This document shows, in pieces, positions 1-7,032 of a stretch of 17,104 nucleotides of DNA; position 1 is the first letter of the stretch; each line of letters opens with the position of its first letter. The stretch covers positions 1 through 17,104 of the forward strand of contig DASYAN010000038.1 in assembly GCA_036501345.1 (NCBI GenBank). The letters are read 5' to 3'. The position numbers were made by a program, and so were the translations under genes. Below the pieces are notes generated by a model that made no database searches, was not told where the DNA came from, and was given only the letters and a program-made list of their open reading frames with translations. Source of the DNA: DASYAN01 sp036501345 (GTDB lineage: Bacteria; Chloroflexota; Ktedonobacteria; Ktedonobacterales; Ktedonobacteraceae).

Positions 1-237
1 GGCGGTATTGAGTATCAACGTCCGTGCGAGACGAGGCAACAGCGAGCTTTCTCTGGCATCATCAATCTACCTCAGCATGCAAGAAATCCCGTCCCTTGGA
101 TAGTAATCCTCTTATTCGCCACTCTTGCTTGGATTCCCACATTTCAGCAAATGCAGAGTATGCTTTCCATGCGTATGCCCATGATTGGTCCTATGGCTGT
201 CAGTGCAAAATCAACGTCCTGCAAGCTCAGATCATAG
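1..237 (+). pseudogene. N-terminal fragment of DUF2182-type membrane protein (frame 1)
   Basis: Frame 1 is open from the window edge to a TAG at 235-237. From about position 97 it reads a hydrophobic helix (VPWIVILLFATLAW), then a Met/Gln-rich stretch (QQMQSMLSMRMPM). DUF2182 proteins typically begin this way: one membrane helix, a Met-rich linker, then the W-x2-MM-x-AMM-x-P helix. Here the second helix lies in frame 2, in the next entry. The two open frames overlap only at 185-237, so a single frame change in that interval would join them. No start codon is visible, so the real start is upstream of the window. The alternative is that this frame is non-coding and the protein starts inside the next entry, but the match to the expected helix order argues against that. 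Confidence 0.5.
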
Positions 238-925
238 AGCGTTATCAAGCTCAGTGAGTCGTCGCTATTGCACTGACGGTCCTATGGGGATGTCTCTTGG
301 AACATTCCTGCTCTTCTGGACGGTGATGATGGTTGCCATGATGTTTCCTGCCTTAGCTCCTACTGTCTCGATGCGATTTGAAACACTTCGTCAACGGACA
401 AGCAATACGATGGCATGTTTCCATCTGCTCATTTTTCTTGTTGGCTATCTCCTGATTTGGACTATTTTTGGCCTCCCTGTCTTTTTCCTCTCCTTAATTA
501 GTGAATACCTTGTCTTTCACAATCCAACCTTGGGTATTGGCTTGGGTATTGCTTTGCTTGTCGCAATTGGTGTATATCAAATGACACCATTTGAAAAGCA
601 TTTCCTCTCTTGCTGCAATCCTAGCCTAGGATGTCATACTGAGATACTATCTTTCGATACTATGCTCTCTCACCTGAAAACAGGGCTGCAGCATGGTATC
701 CATTGCTTGGGCTGTTGTGGAGGGCTTATGCTAGTGATGGTTGTTGTTGGCTTGATGAACCTTCCCTGGATGGTCCTATTAACCGTTCTAATCTTCTTGG
801 AAAAAACGTGGCAGTATGGACATCACCTCAGCTTTTTCATTGGCATCGGCCTGCTTCTCTTTGCTATGCTGGCTTTCATCGATCCCTCGCTCCTTTTAAG
901 TCTCTTATCCCCAGTTATCTCGTAA
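185..925 (+). CDS. DUF2182-family predicted metal-binding membrane protein, probably frameshifted
   Basis: The recognisable part starts at the ATG at 284 (MGMSLGTFLLFW). The frame is open from a TTG at 185, and neither start has a convincing ribosome binding site. The protein has about five hydrophobic helices. Family landmarks are the helix TVMMVAMMFPALAP, the cysteine-bearing loop after YQMTPFEKHFLSCC, and the helix pair HCLGCCGGLMLVMVVVG followed by MNLPWM and FLEK. DUF2182 is described as a predicted metal-binding integral membrane family of unknown function, and the paired Cys and Met residues fit metal contact. The N-terminal helix of the family is missing here but is readable in frame 1 upstream, so the gene is either a recent pseudogene or carries a sequencing indel. 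The family call is fairly sure; whether a working protein is made is doubtful. Confidence 0.65.
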   Translation: MVLWLSVQNQRPASSDHRALSSSVSRRYCTDGPMGMSLGTFLLFWTVMMVAMMFPALAPTVSMRFETLRQRTSNTMACFHLLIFLVGYLLIWTIFGLPVFFLSLISEYLVFHNPTLGIGLGIALLVAIGVYQMTPFEKHFLSCCNPSLGCHTEILSFDTMLSHLKTGLQHGIHCLGCCGGLMLVMVVVGLMNLPWMVLLTVLIFLEKTWQYGHHLSFFIGIGLLLFAMLAFIDPSLLLSLLSPVIS

Positions 926-1179
926 TACGTTCAGTGGTCACAGTATTGTCTCCAGTGACCAGAACGGTATGCAATGAACGCATTGGATTTTCTACGCTTG
1001 GTCATGACCTAGATCCTATATTTTACCCTCTAGTATTTGGACAGAGAATATGGCACAATGAAAAACGCGCCATTGCTTAACAGGGAGGATGGATACCAAT
1101 CGAAATGTATTTTGACGAAAGTCTCCTCTAATTTACAAGCTCGGCAATGTAATTTTGGGAGAGATTCGAGGTTAGAATA
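926..1179. other. Intergenic region upstream of the reverse transcriptase
   Basis: No gene is supported in these 254 bases. They hold the inverted repeat at 935-961, a short hairpin CAATG-AACG-CATTG (972-985) and a perfect 10-bp palindrome GGTCATGACC (1000-1009). I found no well-spaced sigma-70 promoter. For a defence RT this is one of the places where a partner non-coding RNA could lie. Confidence 0.4.
935..961. repeat. 7-bp inverted repeat downstream of the DUF2182 gene
   Basis: TGGTCAC (935-941) and GTGACCA (955-961) are perfect inverted arms around 13 bases, starting ten bases after the stop codon. No T-run follows, so it is at best a weak terminator. It could also be part of the 5' region of the reverse-transcriptase locus. 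Confidence 0.3.
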
Positions 1180-3108
1180 ATGTGGAAAAAGCTCCGAAGG
1201 AATTGGAGTAGGTCACTTGTAATTCTTCTCTATATAGCATTTTGGCTTGATAAGCTAATTTGGCATAAGATACAGTTTGATACCATTACAATATCGCTAA
1301 TTGTGGTTCTTCCTGTTATTCTTATCCTTCTTAATCCTCAGATCTTTGTCTCTTATATCAAAAGGATAAAGTTATGGGAGTTTGAGATCGAATTTATGGA
1401 AGCAATTAAAGAATCAAGCAAGGAAGTTGAAAAAATTCAAGAAGCTGATGTTTATAATCCTGTTTCTATACCTCAAAAGATTTCTTCTACTAATGAAGCG
1501 GGTATTGGACAATCAAAAAGTCAGTCTTATGGATCAATGTCGGAGTTAAGGCTGAGAGTCGACTCGTATAGATGGGCAATTAATCATCTTCTAAACAAGA
1601 GTGACACTGATCTATTCCCTAGACCTTTTGAGCTTGAGGCAATAAGATATTATCCAGATGAAGTTGAGAAAGCACTACAAAAAACGAACATTGTCTCATA
1701 TTCCTGGTTTGGAGGGAGAAGTACGATTGTTCCTAAAGGAGTACTATCTTTTCGACCTGCTACGCAACTTGATCCTTGGGATTCGCTGATGCTTACTGCA
1801 TTAATTCACGAATATGGCAAGGAAATTGAAGATAAGCGCATTCCCTATGACGATGAGATAGTTTTCAGTTATCGATTTGATCCAAGAAATGATGGAGAAA
1901 TGTATAGGCGGGATGCCGATTGGCCCAGCTTTTGGAAGAAATCTCGAGAAAGGGCAGCGAGTATTGGTGGATATGTTGCTATTGCTGATATAAGTAGTTA
2001 TTATAATCAGATATATCATCCTTCTCTTAAATGCTGTTTGCAAACAGCCGGAGTTCCACAAGAGGTAGTTCAGTCTATTATCAGGCTTTGTATGAAGATT
2101 ACCCCAGGTGTCTCACGTGGTATTCCTGTAGGACCACATGCTACTCATTTGCTAGCGGAGTGCGTATTTGATCCTATAGACAGAAAATTGCTAGCTGAAG
2201 GCTATATATTTTGTAGATTCGTCGATGATATTCATATCTTTTGCAAAACAAAACAACAAGCTCAGATAGCCTTTTATCAATTAGCAAATATTCTTGATAA
2301 AGAACAGAAGCTGGGCTTGCAAACTCACAAGTCAAAAATACTTTCTGCCGATGAGTTTCTTGAACATGCAAATCGAATGATAGCGGAAATGCCTCACACA
2401 AGTTTAGAGAGAGATATTGTTGAAGTTATAGATCGCTATACTAATGGAGATAGATATCGGAACATAGATTTTGCCTTTTTATCAGAGGATGATTTAAAGA
2501 TTCTTAATCAGCAAAATCTTGAATTGTTGCTAACTTCATATCTTGATCAAAATGAGCCTGACTTTATTCGTATCCGTTGGTTATTTAGGAGATTGGCACA
2601 GGTAGGTGTTCCTGGCGCTGTTCCTCTTGCCGTAGCAAAGCTAGAACAATTCAGTCCGGCCTTGGCTGATCTGGCAGGCTACCTTCTATCGGCAAGATTT
2701 AGCTATAGTGATTGGGAACATTTAGGTGATCAAATTCTACGTGTTCTAGAACTTCCAATAATACAACACAGTGAATATTTGAGGGTGATACTAATGGATT
2801 TATTTGTCCATATCCCCTCTCTTGATCATGCCGGAAGTATTCTGCAAAAATATCCAACAACACAATCTTCAATGGTCAGGAGAAAAATTGTTCGAATGGC
2901 AACGAAGTCTAAGGGTGGGGACCATTGGCTACGCCCGCGAAAAGAAGAATTCCTTTCTACTGATGACCCCTGGCTAAAAAGGGCATTTATTGCTGGAGCA
3001 TTGGCCTTTAGTAGAGCAGAGCGTACGCAGTGGCTTGAGCAGATTGAAAAAGAAGGCACTGAGCTTGAGAAGTTCGTAGCTAGATGGGCAAGATCGGAAA
3101 ATCAATAA
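1180..3108 (+). CDS. Membrane-anchored reverse transcriptase, Abi/UG (defence-associated) type
   Basis: This is a 642-residue RNA-directed DNA polymerase. Residues about 10-58 form a hydrophobic hairpin (around SLVILLYIAFW and ISLIVVLPVILILL), followed by a charged, probably coiled segment (about 65-90) and a polar linker. The polymerase core shows motif A (VAIADISSYYNQIY, catalytic D270), the RT motif RGIPVGP (313-319), and FVDD (347-350) with D349 and D350, so all three catalytic aspartates are present. From about residue 430 the protein is helical with repeat-like segments, resembling the HEAT-like C-terminal half of the AbiA/AbiK/Abi-P2 and 'unknown group' RTs. No group II intron maturase or endonuclease domain is seen. 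It heads a same-strand AT-rich block ending in a TIR gene, which suggests anti-phage defence. The exact UG subgroup cannot be assigned by eye. The start follows a weak GAGG-type site. Confidence 0.85.
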   Translation: MWKKLRRNWSRSLVILLYIAFWLDKLIWHKIQFDTITISLIVVLPVILILLNPQIFVSYIKRIKLWEFEIEFMEAIKESSKEVEKIQEADVYNPVSIPQKISSTNEAGIGQSKSQSYGSMSELRLRVDSYRWAINHLLNKSDTDLFPRPFELEAIRYYPDEVEKALQKTNIVSYSWFGGRSTIVPKGVLSFRPATQLDPWDSLMLTALIHEYGKEIEDKRIPYDDEIVFSYRFDPRNDGEMYRRDADWPSFWKKSRERAASIGGYVAIADISSYYNQIYHPSLKCCLQTAGVPQEVVQSIIRLCMKITPGVSRGIPVGPHATHLLAECVFDPIDRKLLAEGYIFCRFVDDIHIFCKTKQQAQIAFYQLANILDKEQKLGLQTHKSKILSADEFLEHANRMIAEMPHTSLERDIVEVIDRYTNGDRYRNIDFAFLSEDDLKILNQQNLELLLTSYLDQNEPDFIRIRWLFRRLAQVGVPGAVPLAVAKLEQFSPALADLAGYLLSARFSYSDWEHLGDQILRVLELPIIQHSEYLRVILMDLFVHIPSLDHAGSILQKYPTTQSSMVRRKIVRMATKSKGGDHWLRPRKEEFLSTDDPWLKRAFIAGALAFSRAERTQWLEQIEKEGTELEKFVARWARSENQ

Positions 3109-3143
3109 TGGTTGGTGCTGCTATACTAACTGTCGTATAAATA

Positions 3144-3172
3144 TTGACCAAAAGATACATTTAGATTATCAT
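3144..3172 (+). promoter_or_regulatory. Candidate sigma-70 promoter upstream of the 3260 gene
   Basis: TTGACC (3144-3149) is separated by 17 bases from TATCAT (3167-3172). Each hexamer matches consensus at five of six positions. Transcription would start near 3179 and leave a leader of about 80 bases before the ATG at 3260. It lies in the gap after the RT gene, so the two following genes, or a small RNA, may be expressed separately from the RT. Confidence 0.45.
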
Positions 3173-3259
3173 GGCTGAGCATAGGAATACATGACATAGA
3201 ACTTAGAAGGTTAAGATACTGTCTAGGTATAAAGTTAGTTGTGCTAGCAAGATATAGCC

Positions 3260-3796
3260 ATGAAAGGAAAAGTTTTAGTGTATATTCAAGTATCTGGCTA
3301 TGTTGATGTTGAAAAAAGAGCTTTGGAACTTGGATATGAAGCTCCTACAGGTCTCACAATTTTACCGAGGAATTTTGATACAGCTAAGTCATCTGATGAG
3401 TTGATTCATGAAGGCACTACATCGGTTGTTAGGAGTCTCTTACAACAAGCGGGAGTGCAGGAAGCCAAGCTTGAAAAAGAGGGAGAGAAATTCCCTCATA
3501 GTATCAGGGAGTCTTGGGAATGGATAGGTCCTCTTATCTTCGTCAGTCAATGGATACTAACGAATGCAACTATACCTGTAACAATTAATATGATCTCTAG
3601 CTATCTGTATGACATTGCTAAGGGACATCGCCATGATGCAGAAGTTACTCTTGAGTTTGTGGAGGAGACAGTCGAAAAAACAAAGCGTGGAGAAAAACGA
3701 GAGTATAAACGTATTGCTATTAAGGGCTCTCCGGGAGATTTGAAGGCAATTGATGCAAAAATGCTAAAACAGTTAATGGAGAGATCAGATAAATAG
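3260..3796 (+). CDS. Unrecognised 178-residue protein with hydrophobic core, in RT-TIR locus
   Basis: I do not recognise this protein. Residues 1-80 are mixed, beginning with a strand-like VLVYIQVSGYV and a polar helical part. Residues 89-119 are strongly hydrophobic (WIGPLIFVSQWIL through MISSYLYDIA) and could be one long or two short membrane-associated helices. Residues about 126-157 alternate like beta strands (EVTLEFV, KRIAIKG), and a short helix ends the protein. This order of hydrophobic helix, two strands and terminal helix is loosely like the small 'effector-associated constant component' proteins found in bacterial conflict systems, but that is a shape impression, not a sequence match. 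The next gene starts 16 bases downstream, so the two are probably co-transcribed. The ribosome binding site is weak. Confidence 0.7.
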   Translation: MKGKVLVYIQVSGYVDVEKRALELGYEAPTGLTILPRNFDTAKSSDELIHEGTTSVVRSLLQQAGVQEAKLEKEGEKFPHSIRESWEWIGPLIFVSQWILTNATIPVTINMISSYLYDIAKGHRHDAEVTLEFVEETVEKTKRGEKREYKRIAIKGSPGDLKAIDAKMLKQLMERSDK

Positions 3797-3812
3797 ATAA
3801 GGAACAATAGCC

Positions 3813-4511
3813 ATGGGTGAGGATAAAAGAATTTTTCAAGAAATAGATGCATTTCAACAAGAGTTTAGTCGGATTGTTGTCGAGTGTCAAAAATTCTGTT
3901 TTATAACCAGAGCAAGAGAGTTTCAGGCACAAGCTCGTGACAAACTGATACCACTTAAAGCGAAGGCTGAACAACTTAAAGAGAGGGCGATTGCTGACGA
4001 GTACGAAGATGCTGCAAATGCTATGTTAAGCTTTGAGGAAATGACAAATGCGCTTATAAACGAACTGAATATGTGGATTGCTCTAAAAGATGATAAGCCT
4101 GCTACAGCATGGGACTTTCTTGTGGATGCTCAAATGGCTACCATAACAGCTATGCAAGCGCACCATGTAGCCGATCATTTAGAAGGGTATTCTATGCACT
4201 TATCTGCTTTAGAGAAACATATGTTTCCCAATCATGGTTTTTTCAGTATAGGGGCAATTGTTAAGAAGTCTGAATGTTCTATCTGTGGTCAAGAATACGG
4301 TGAGTGTGATCATTTGATAAATAAACCTTATATGGGAAAGATATGTTTTGAACATGTTAAAGAGCTTGAATTGGAGGAAATTTCGCTAGTATTTAATCCA
4401 GGTAATAAGCATTGTAGAACTATCAGTATCACAGATGATGAAGGTATCGTGCGAGATGCACTAACTTGGCAATCTATCTCTAATGCATCCTCTAAGCATT
4501 ATGAAAGTTAA
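3813..4511 (+). CDS. Unrecognised 232-residue protein with C-terminal Cys/His metal-site motif
   Basis: Residues 1-130 look all-helical and charged, with a probable coiled coil around 30-70. The C-terminal part has C155-x2-C158-x6-C165-x-H167, followed by C178 in GKICF and then a strand-like ELEEISLVFNPGNKHC with C201. C155, C158, C165 and H167 (or C178) could bind one zinc ion. The run from the metal motif to 'EISLVFNPGN' reminds me of a segment in some phage head-maturation proteins, but I cannot test this. No catalytic motif is visible. AAGGA about nine bases before the ATG is a plausible ribosome binding site. It sits 16 bases after the preceding gene and before the TIR gene, so it is probably a sensor, adaptor or scaffold of the same locus. 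Function is unknown. Confidence 0.75.
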   Translation: MGEDKRIFQEIDAFQQEFSRIVVECQKFCFITRAREFQAQARDKLIPLKAKAEQLKERAIADEYEDAANAMLSFEEMTNALINELNMWIALKDDKPATAWDFLVDAQMATITAMQAHHVADHLEGYSMHLSALEKHMFPNHGFFSIGAIVKKSECSICGQEYGECDHLINKPYMGKICFEHVKELELEEISLVFNPGNKHCRTISITDDEGIVRDALTWQSISNASSKHYES

Positions 4512-4574
4512 GAGTGTCATTATTATGTCTTACAAAAACCCTTGTGCAAACTTCATTTATTCTGCTCTCTATCA

Positions 4575-4603
4575 TTGTGATCAATGTTGAGCTGGTGTAT
4601 AAT
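4575..4603 (+). promoter_or_regulatory. Sigma-70 promoter of the TIR gene, with dyad over the -35
   Basis: TTGTGA (4575-4580) and a perfect TATAAT (4598-4603) are exactly 17 bases apart, about 58 bases before the ATG at 4661. An inverted repeat CATTG-TGAT-CAATG (4573-4586) covers the -35 hexamer and could be a repressor site. The TIR gene therefore seems to have its own promoter rather than relying only on read-through from the RT genes. Confidence 0.55.
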
Positions 4604-4660
4604 ACAGACTGCTACAATTAGTATCAGATCGAGAGGCAAATTAGAGCAAGGCAGGTACTT

Positions 4661-5398
4661 ATGCCAATCAATATTTTCTTCTGTTATGCACATGAAGATG
4701 AGGACCTTCTTAATAAGCTCAAATCACACCTTAAACCATTACAGCGGGAAGGTTTCATTAATATGTGGAATGACCGAGATATAAGTGCAGGAGAAGAATG
4801 GGAGCAGAAAATTAGTATATATCTGAACAAGGCTCAAATAATTCTACTTCTTGTCAGCCCAGATTTTATGAACTCTGAGTATTGCTATAGCGTAGAGATG
4901 GAACGTGCAATAGAGCGACATAAACGCGGAAAGGTACGTGTCATTCCTATCATTCTTCGGCCTGTCTATTGGCAGGGAGAGCCACTAGGCAAACTACAAG
5001 CATTGCCGACAGATGTGAAACTTGTCACAAGTTGGCATGACATAGATGAGGCATTGCTCAATGTCACAGAGGAGATAGGAGCAGGTTATAGTCTATTTGG
5101 TCCAAAGAAGAAATCATACCTTTCTATTACCCAAACAGCTTTTAGGCAGCTTATTCTGACAAAATCTTTTATTGGTATTACCATATATATTATTGCTAAT
5201 ACTCTTCCAGCTCTATGGACTGTCTACATTGGGTTAGACTTTTATGTGGTTGGTTATATTCTCGCGATTATACAAGTTTTTCGCCTTAAACATGTGAAAT
5301 GGGTTGAAGAGAAGAGCGAGTATGCAATACTTATTTTACCATTTTTATTTTTTGGTATATTATATGCTATATTCAGTCCAAAAGTAGAAGAAAATTAA
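4661..5398 (+). CDS. TIR-domain protein with C-terminal transmembrane helices
   Basis: This is a 245-residue protein. Residues 1-135 are a bacterial TIR domain. It begins NIFFCYAHEDEDLL, has the DRDISAGEEW loop, then IILLLVSPDFMNSEYCYSVE, where E79 is at the position of the catalytic glutamate of NAD-cleaving TIRs, and ends with VIPIILRPVYW. Residues about 169-188, 191-209 and 223-241 are three hydrophobic helices, so the TIR domain would face the cytoplasm from the membrane. Membrane-bound TIR proteins can act as effectors that deplete NAD or make signal nucleotides upon infection. Here it closes a block headed by a membrane-anchored RT, and retrons with TIR effectors are a known precedent for an RT-TIR pairing. 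An AGGCAGG ribosome binding site precedes the ATG, and the gene has its own promoter. NADase activity is an inference. Confidence 0.85.
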   Translation: MPINIFFCYAHEDEDLLNKLKSHLKPLQREGFINMWNDRDISAGEEWEQKISIYLNKAQIILLLVSPDFMNSEYCYSVEMERAIERHKRGKVRVIPIILRPVYWQGEPLGKLQALPTDVKLVTSWHDIDEALLNVTEEIGAGYSLFGPKKKSYLSITQTAFRQLILTKSFIGITIYIIANTLPALWTVYIGLDFYVVGYILAIIQVFRLKHVKWVEEKSEYAILILPFLFFGILYAIFSPKVEEN

Positions 5399-5482
5399 GC
5401 TCCTCCAGTTTTATCCGTGCTCTGATAACAGGCAGAATTTGTAAAACTAATAAATACTCAGTCTAATTTGTAATCTCAAAAA

Positions 5483-5494
5483 CTATAATTATAG
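5483..5494. repeat. 12-bp perfect palindrome in AT-rich DNA
   Basis: CTATAATTATAG is a perfect palindrome in the very AT-rich stretch between the TIR gene and the tnpA remnant. It may be a protein site, or chance in low-complexity DNA. The stretch 5399-5517 holds no gene. Confidence 0.3.
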
Positions 5495-5517
5495 ATAAAA
5501 TAAATTAATACCCTTAA

Positions 5518-5835
5518 ATATTAAAAAGGCTTTCGATCGATACTCGGCTGAAAGTTCTCATCCAGGAAGATGTCGAGAAATGGGAGCAAGAGTTTGTTGA
5601 GGTGGAAGTCATGCCGGACTATGTGCATCTGATCGTTGGATGTGATCCACAGTTCGGTATCCACAAATTGGTGTGATACGTTAAAGGATCGACATCTCAC
5701 CAGTTGCGTGGAGAGTTTCCTAAACTCAAAAGGAAACTGCCATCTTTGTGGACCAATTCGTACTATGTGGGTACACCAGGCGGAGTCACTCTTGAGACCG
5801 TCAAGCGATATGTAGAAAATCAGAAAGGCAAATAG
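5518..5835 (+). pseudogene. tnpA: tnpA remnant (Y1/HUH transposase of IS200/IS605 family)
   Basis: Frame 1 reads a recognisable C-terminal two-thirds of a Y1 transposase: EFVEVEVMPDYVHLIVGCDP, then KGSTSHQLRGEFPKLKRKL and TLETVKRYVENQKGK, ending at TAG 5833-5835. Three defects are visible. Roughly the first 45 residues, up to the family's HFVFCPK-like segment, are missing. An in-frame TGA (5674-5676) sits where the family has an arginine. The first histidine of the HUH motif is a tyrosine (YVH at 5620-5628 instead of HVH). The nucleophile tyrosine remains (TAT, 5809-5811). Both point defects are what a C-to-T change would give. The protein cannot be active. Confidence 0.85.
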
Positions 5836-5838
5836 GTA

Positions 5839-7032
5839 GTGAGCAAACAGAAGCGGGCATACAAATATCGGTTCTCTCCGACCGACGAACAAAAGCGTCT
5901 CCTTGCGCAAACGTTCGGATGTTGTCGCTTTGTGTACAATTGGGGGCTCAACACCCGCAAGACGGCCTATGCTATGGGGCAGAAGCTCAGCTACAATGAC
6001 CTCTCTGCCATGCTGCCTCATCTGAAGAAGGAATATCCTTGGCTTTCTGATGTGTCCTCTGTGCCCATTCAACAATCTCTTCGCCACCTGGATCGTGCCT
6101 ACAAGAACTTCTTCAAGGGACATGCCAAGTATCCGACCTTCAAGAAAAAGCAAGGGACCCAGTCGGCAACCTATACCTCCAATGCATTCACCTGGGAGAA
6201 TGATCAACTTACCCTTGCCAAGATGGATGAACCTCTCGATATCGCCTTCCATCGAGATTTACCCAAAGGATGCAAACCCAGCTCGGTCACCGTCTCCAAG
6301 GATTGTGCCAACCGCTACTTTGTCTCGATGCTGGTGGAAGAGCAGATTAAGCCACTGCCGATCATCAATTCGCACATTGGTCTGGATTTGGGTCTCAAAT
6401 CCATGGTGATCCTCTCCACTGGGGAGGCAGTCGGGAACCCCAAGTTCTATGCCAAGGATGAGAAGAGACTCGGTATAGCCCAGCGCAGGCACGCCAAGAA
6501 AAAGAAGGGCTCCAAGAATCGAGAGAAGGCACGTCGCAAGGTGGCCCGTGTTCACGCTCGTATTGCCGACCGTCGTCATGACTACCAGCACAAACTTTCG
6601 ACACGCATCGTCAACGAAAACCAAGTGATCTGCGTGGAGAGTCTGGCAGTGAAGAATATGGTCAAAAATCACTGTCTGGCAAAAGCGGTCAGTGATGTGG
6701 GATGGGGCGAGTTTGTCCGCCAGATGGAGTATAAATCTCAATGGTATGGACGAACCCTCATCAAAATCGATCGCTGGTATCCCTCAAGCAAAACCTGCCA
6801 TGATTGCAAGCATGTCGTGGAAGGCCTCCCGCTTGATATACGCGAATGGGTCTGTCCAGAATGCGGTACATGGCATGACCGGGATATCAATGCGGCAAAA
6901 AATATTCTGGCCGAGGGGCTCTCGGCATCGGCCTGTGGAGGAGGTGTAAGACCCGCTCGGGCAAAAGCCCGGGCTGGCAACCTCCAACGAAGCAGGAATG
7001 CCCGTTCGCGAGGACGGGAAGCCTCTGCCTAA
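5839..7032 (+). CDS. tnpB: TnpB, RNA-guided nuclease of IS200/IS605 family
   Basis: This is a 397-residue protein of normal TnpB length, starting at GTG three bases after the tnpA stop, as is usual for the pair. The N-terminal region (YKYRFSPTDEQKRLLAQTFGC) is the family signature. The RuvC nuclease residues are all present: D183 in IGLDLG, E267 in VICVESL, and D349 in HDRDINAAKNI. A zinc ribbon is formed by C320-x2-C323 and C339-x2-C342. TnpB proteins are guided by a right-end RNA to cut DNA next to a short target-adjacent motif and so help retain the element. The basic C-terminal tail (about 365-397) is coded by the same DNA as the hairpins of the presumed guide RNA. The gene looks intact although its tnpA partner is dead, so it depends on other transposases for movement or has been kept for another role. 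Confidence 0.92.
   Translation: MSKQKRAYKYRFSPTDEQKRLLAQTFGCCRFVYNWGLNTRKTAYAMGQKLSYNDLSAMLPHLKKEYPWLSDVSSVPIQQSLRHLDRAYKNFFKGHAKYPTFKKKQGTQSATYTSNAFTWENDQLTLAKMDEPLDIAFHRDLPKGCKPSSVTVSKDCANRYFVSMLVEEQIKPLPIINSHIGLDLGLKSMVILSTGEAVGNPKFYAKDEKRLGIAQRRHAKKKKGSKNREKARRKVARVHARIADRRHDYQHKLSTRIVNENQVICVESLAVKNMVKNHCLAKAVSDVGWGEFVRQMEYKSQWYGRTLIKIDRWYPSSKTCHDCKHVVEGLPLDIREWVCPECGTWHDRDINAAKNILAEGLSASACGGGVRPARAKARAGNLQRSRNARSRGREASA

Noticed and set aside
3125..3239. Distant 7-bp inverted repeat ACTAACT/AGTTAGT as a retron-like msr/msd end pair
   Set aside because: Arms are short and about 100 bases apart, flanking pairing fails, and the RT is not of clear retron type. Not enough to call a retron RNA.
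5521..6252. Long minus-strand frame of 243 codons
   Set aside because: It is the antisense of the tnpA remnant and the start of tnpB, both of which match known families on the plus strand.
6259..6741. Minus-strand 160-codon frame
   Set aside because: Antisense shadow of the tnpB RuvC region.
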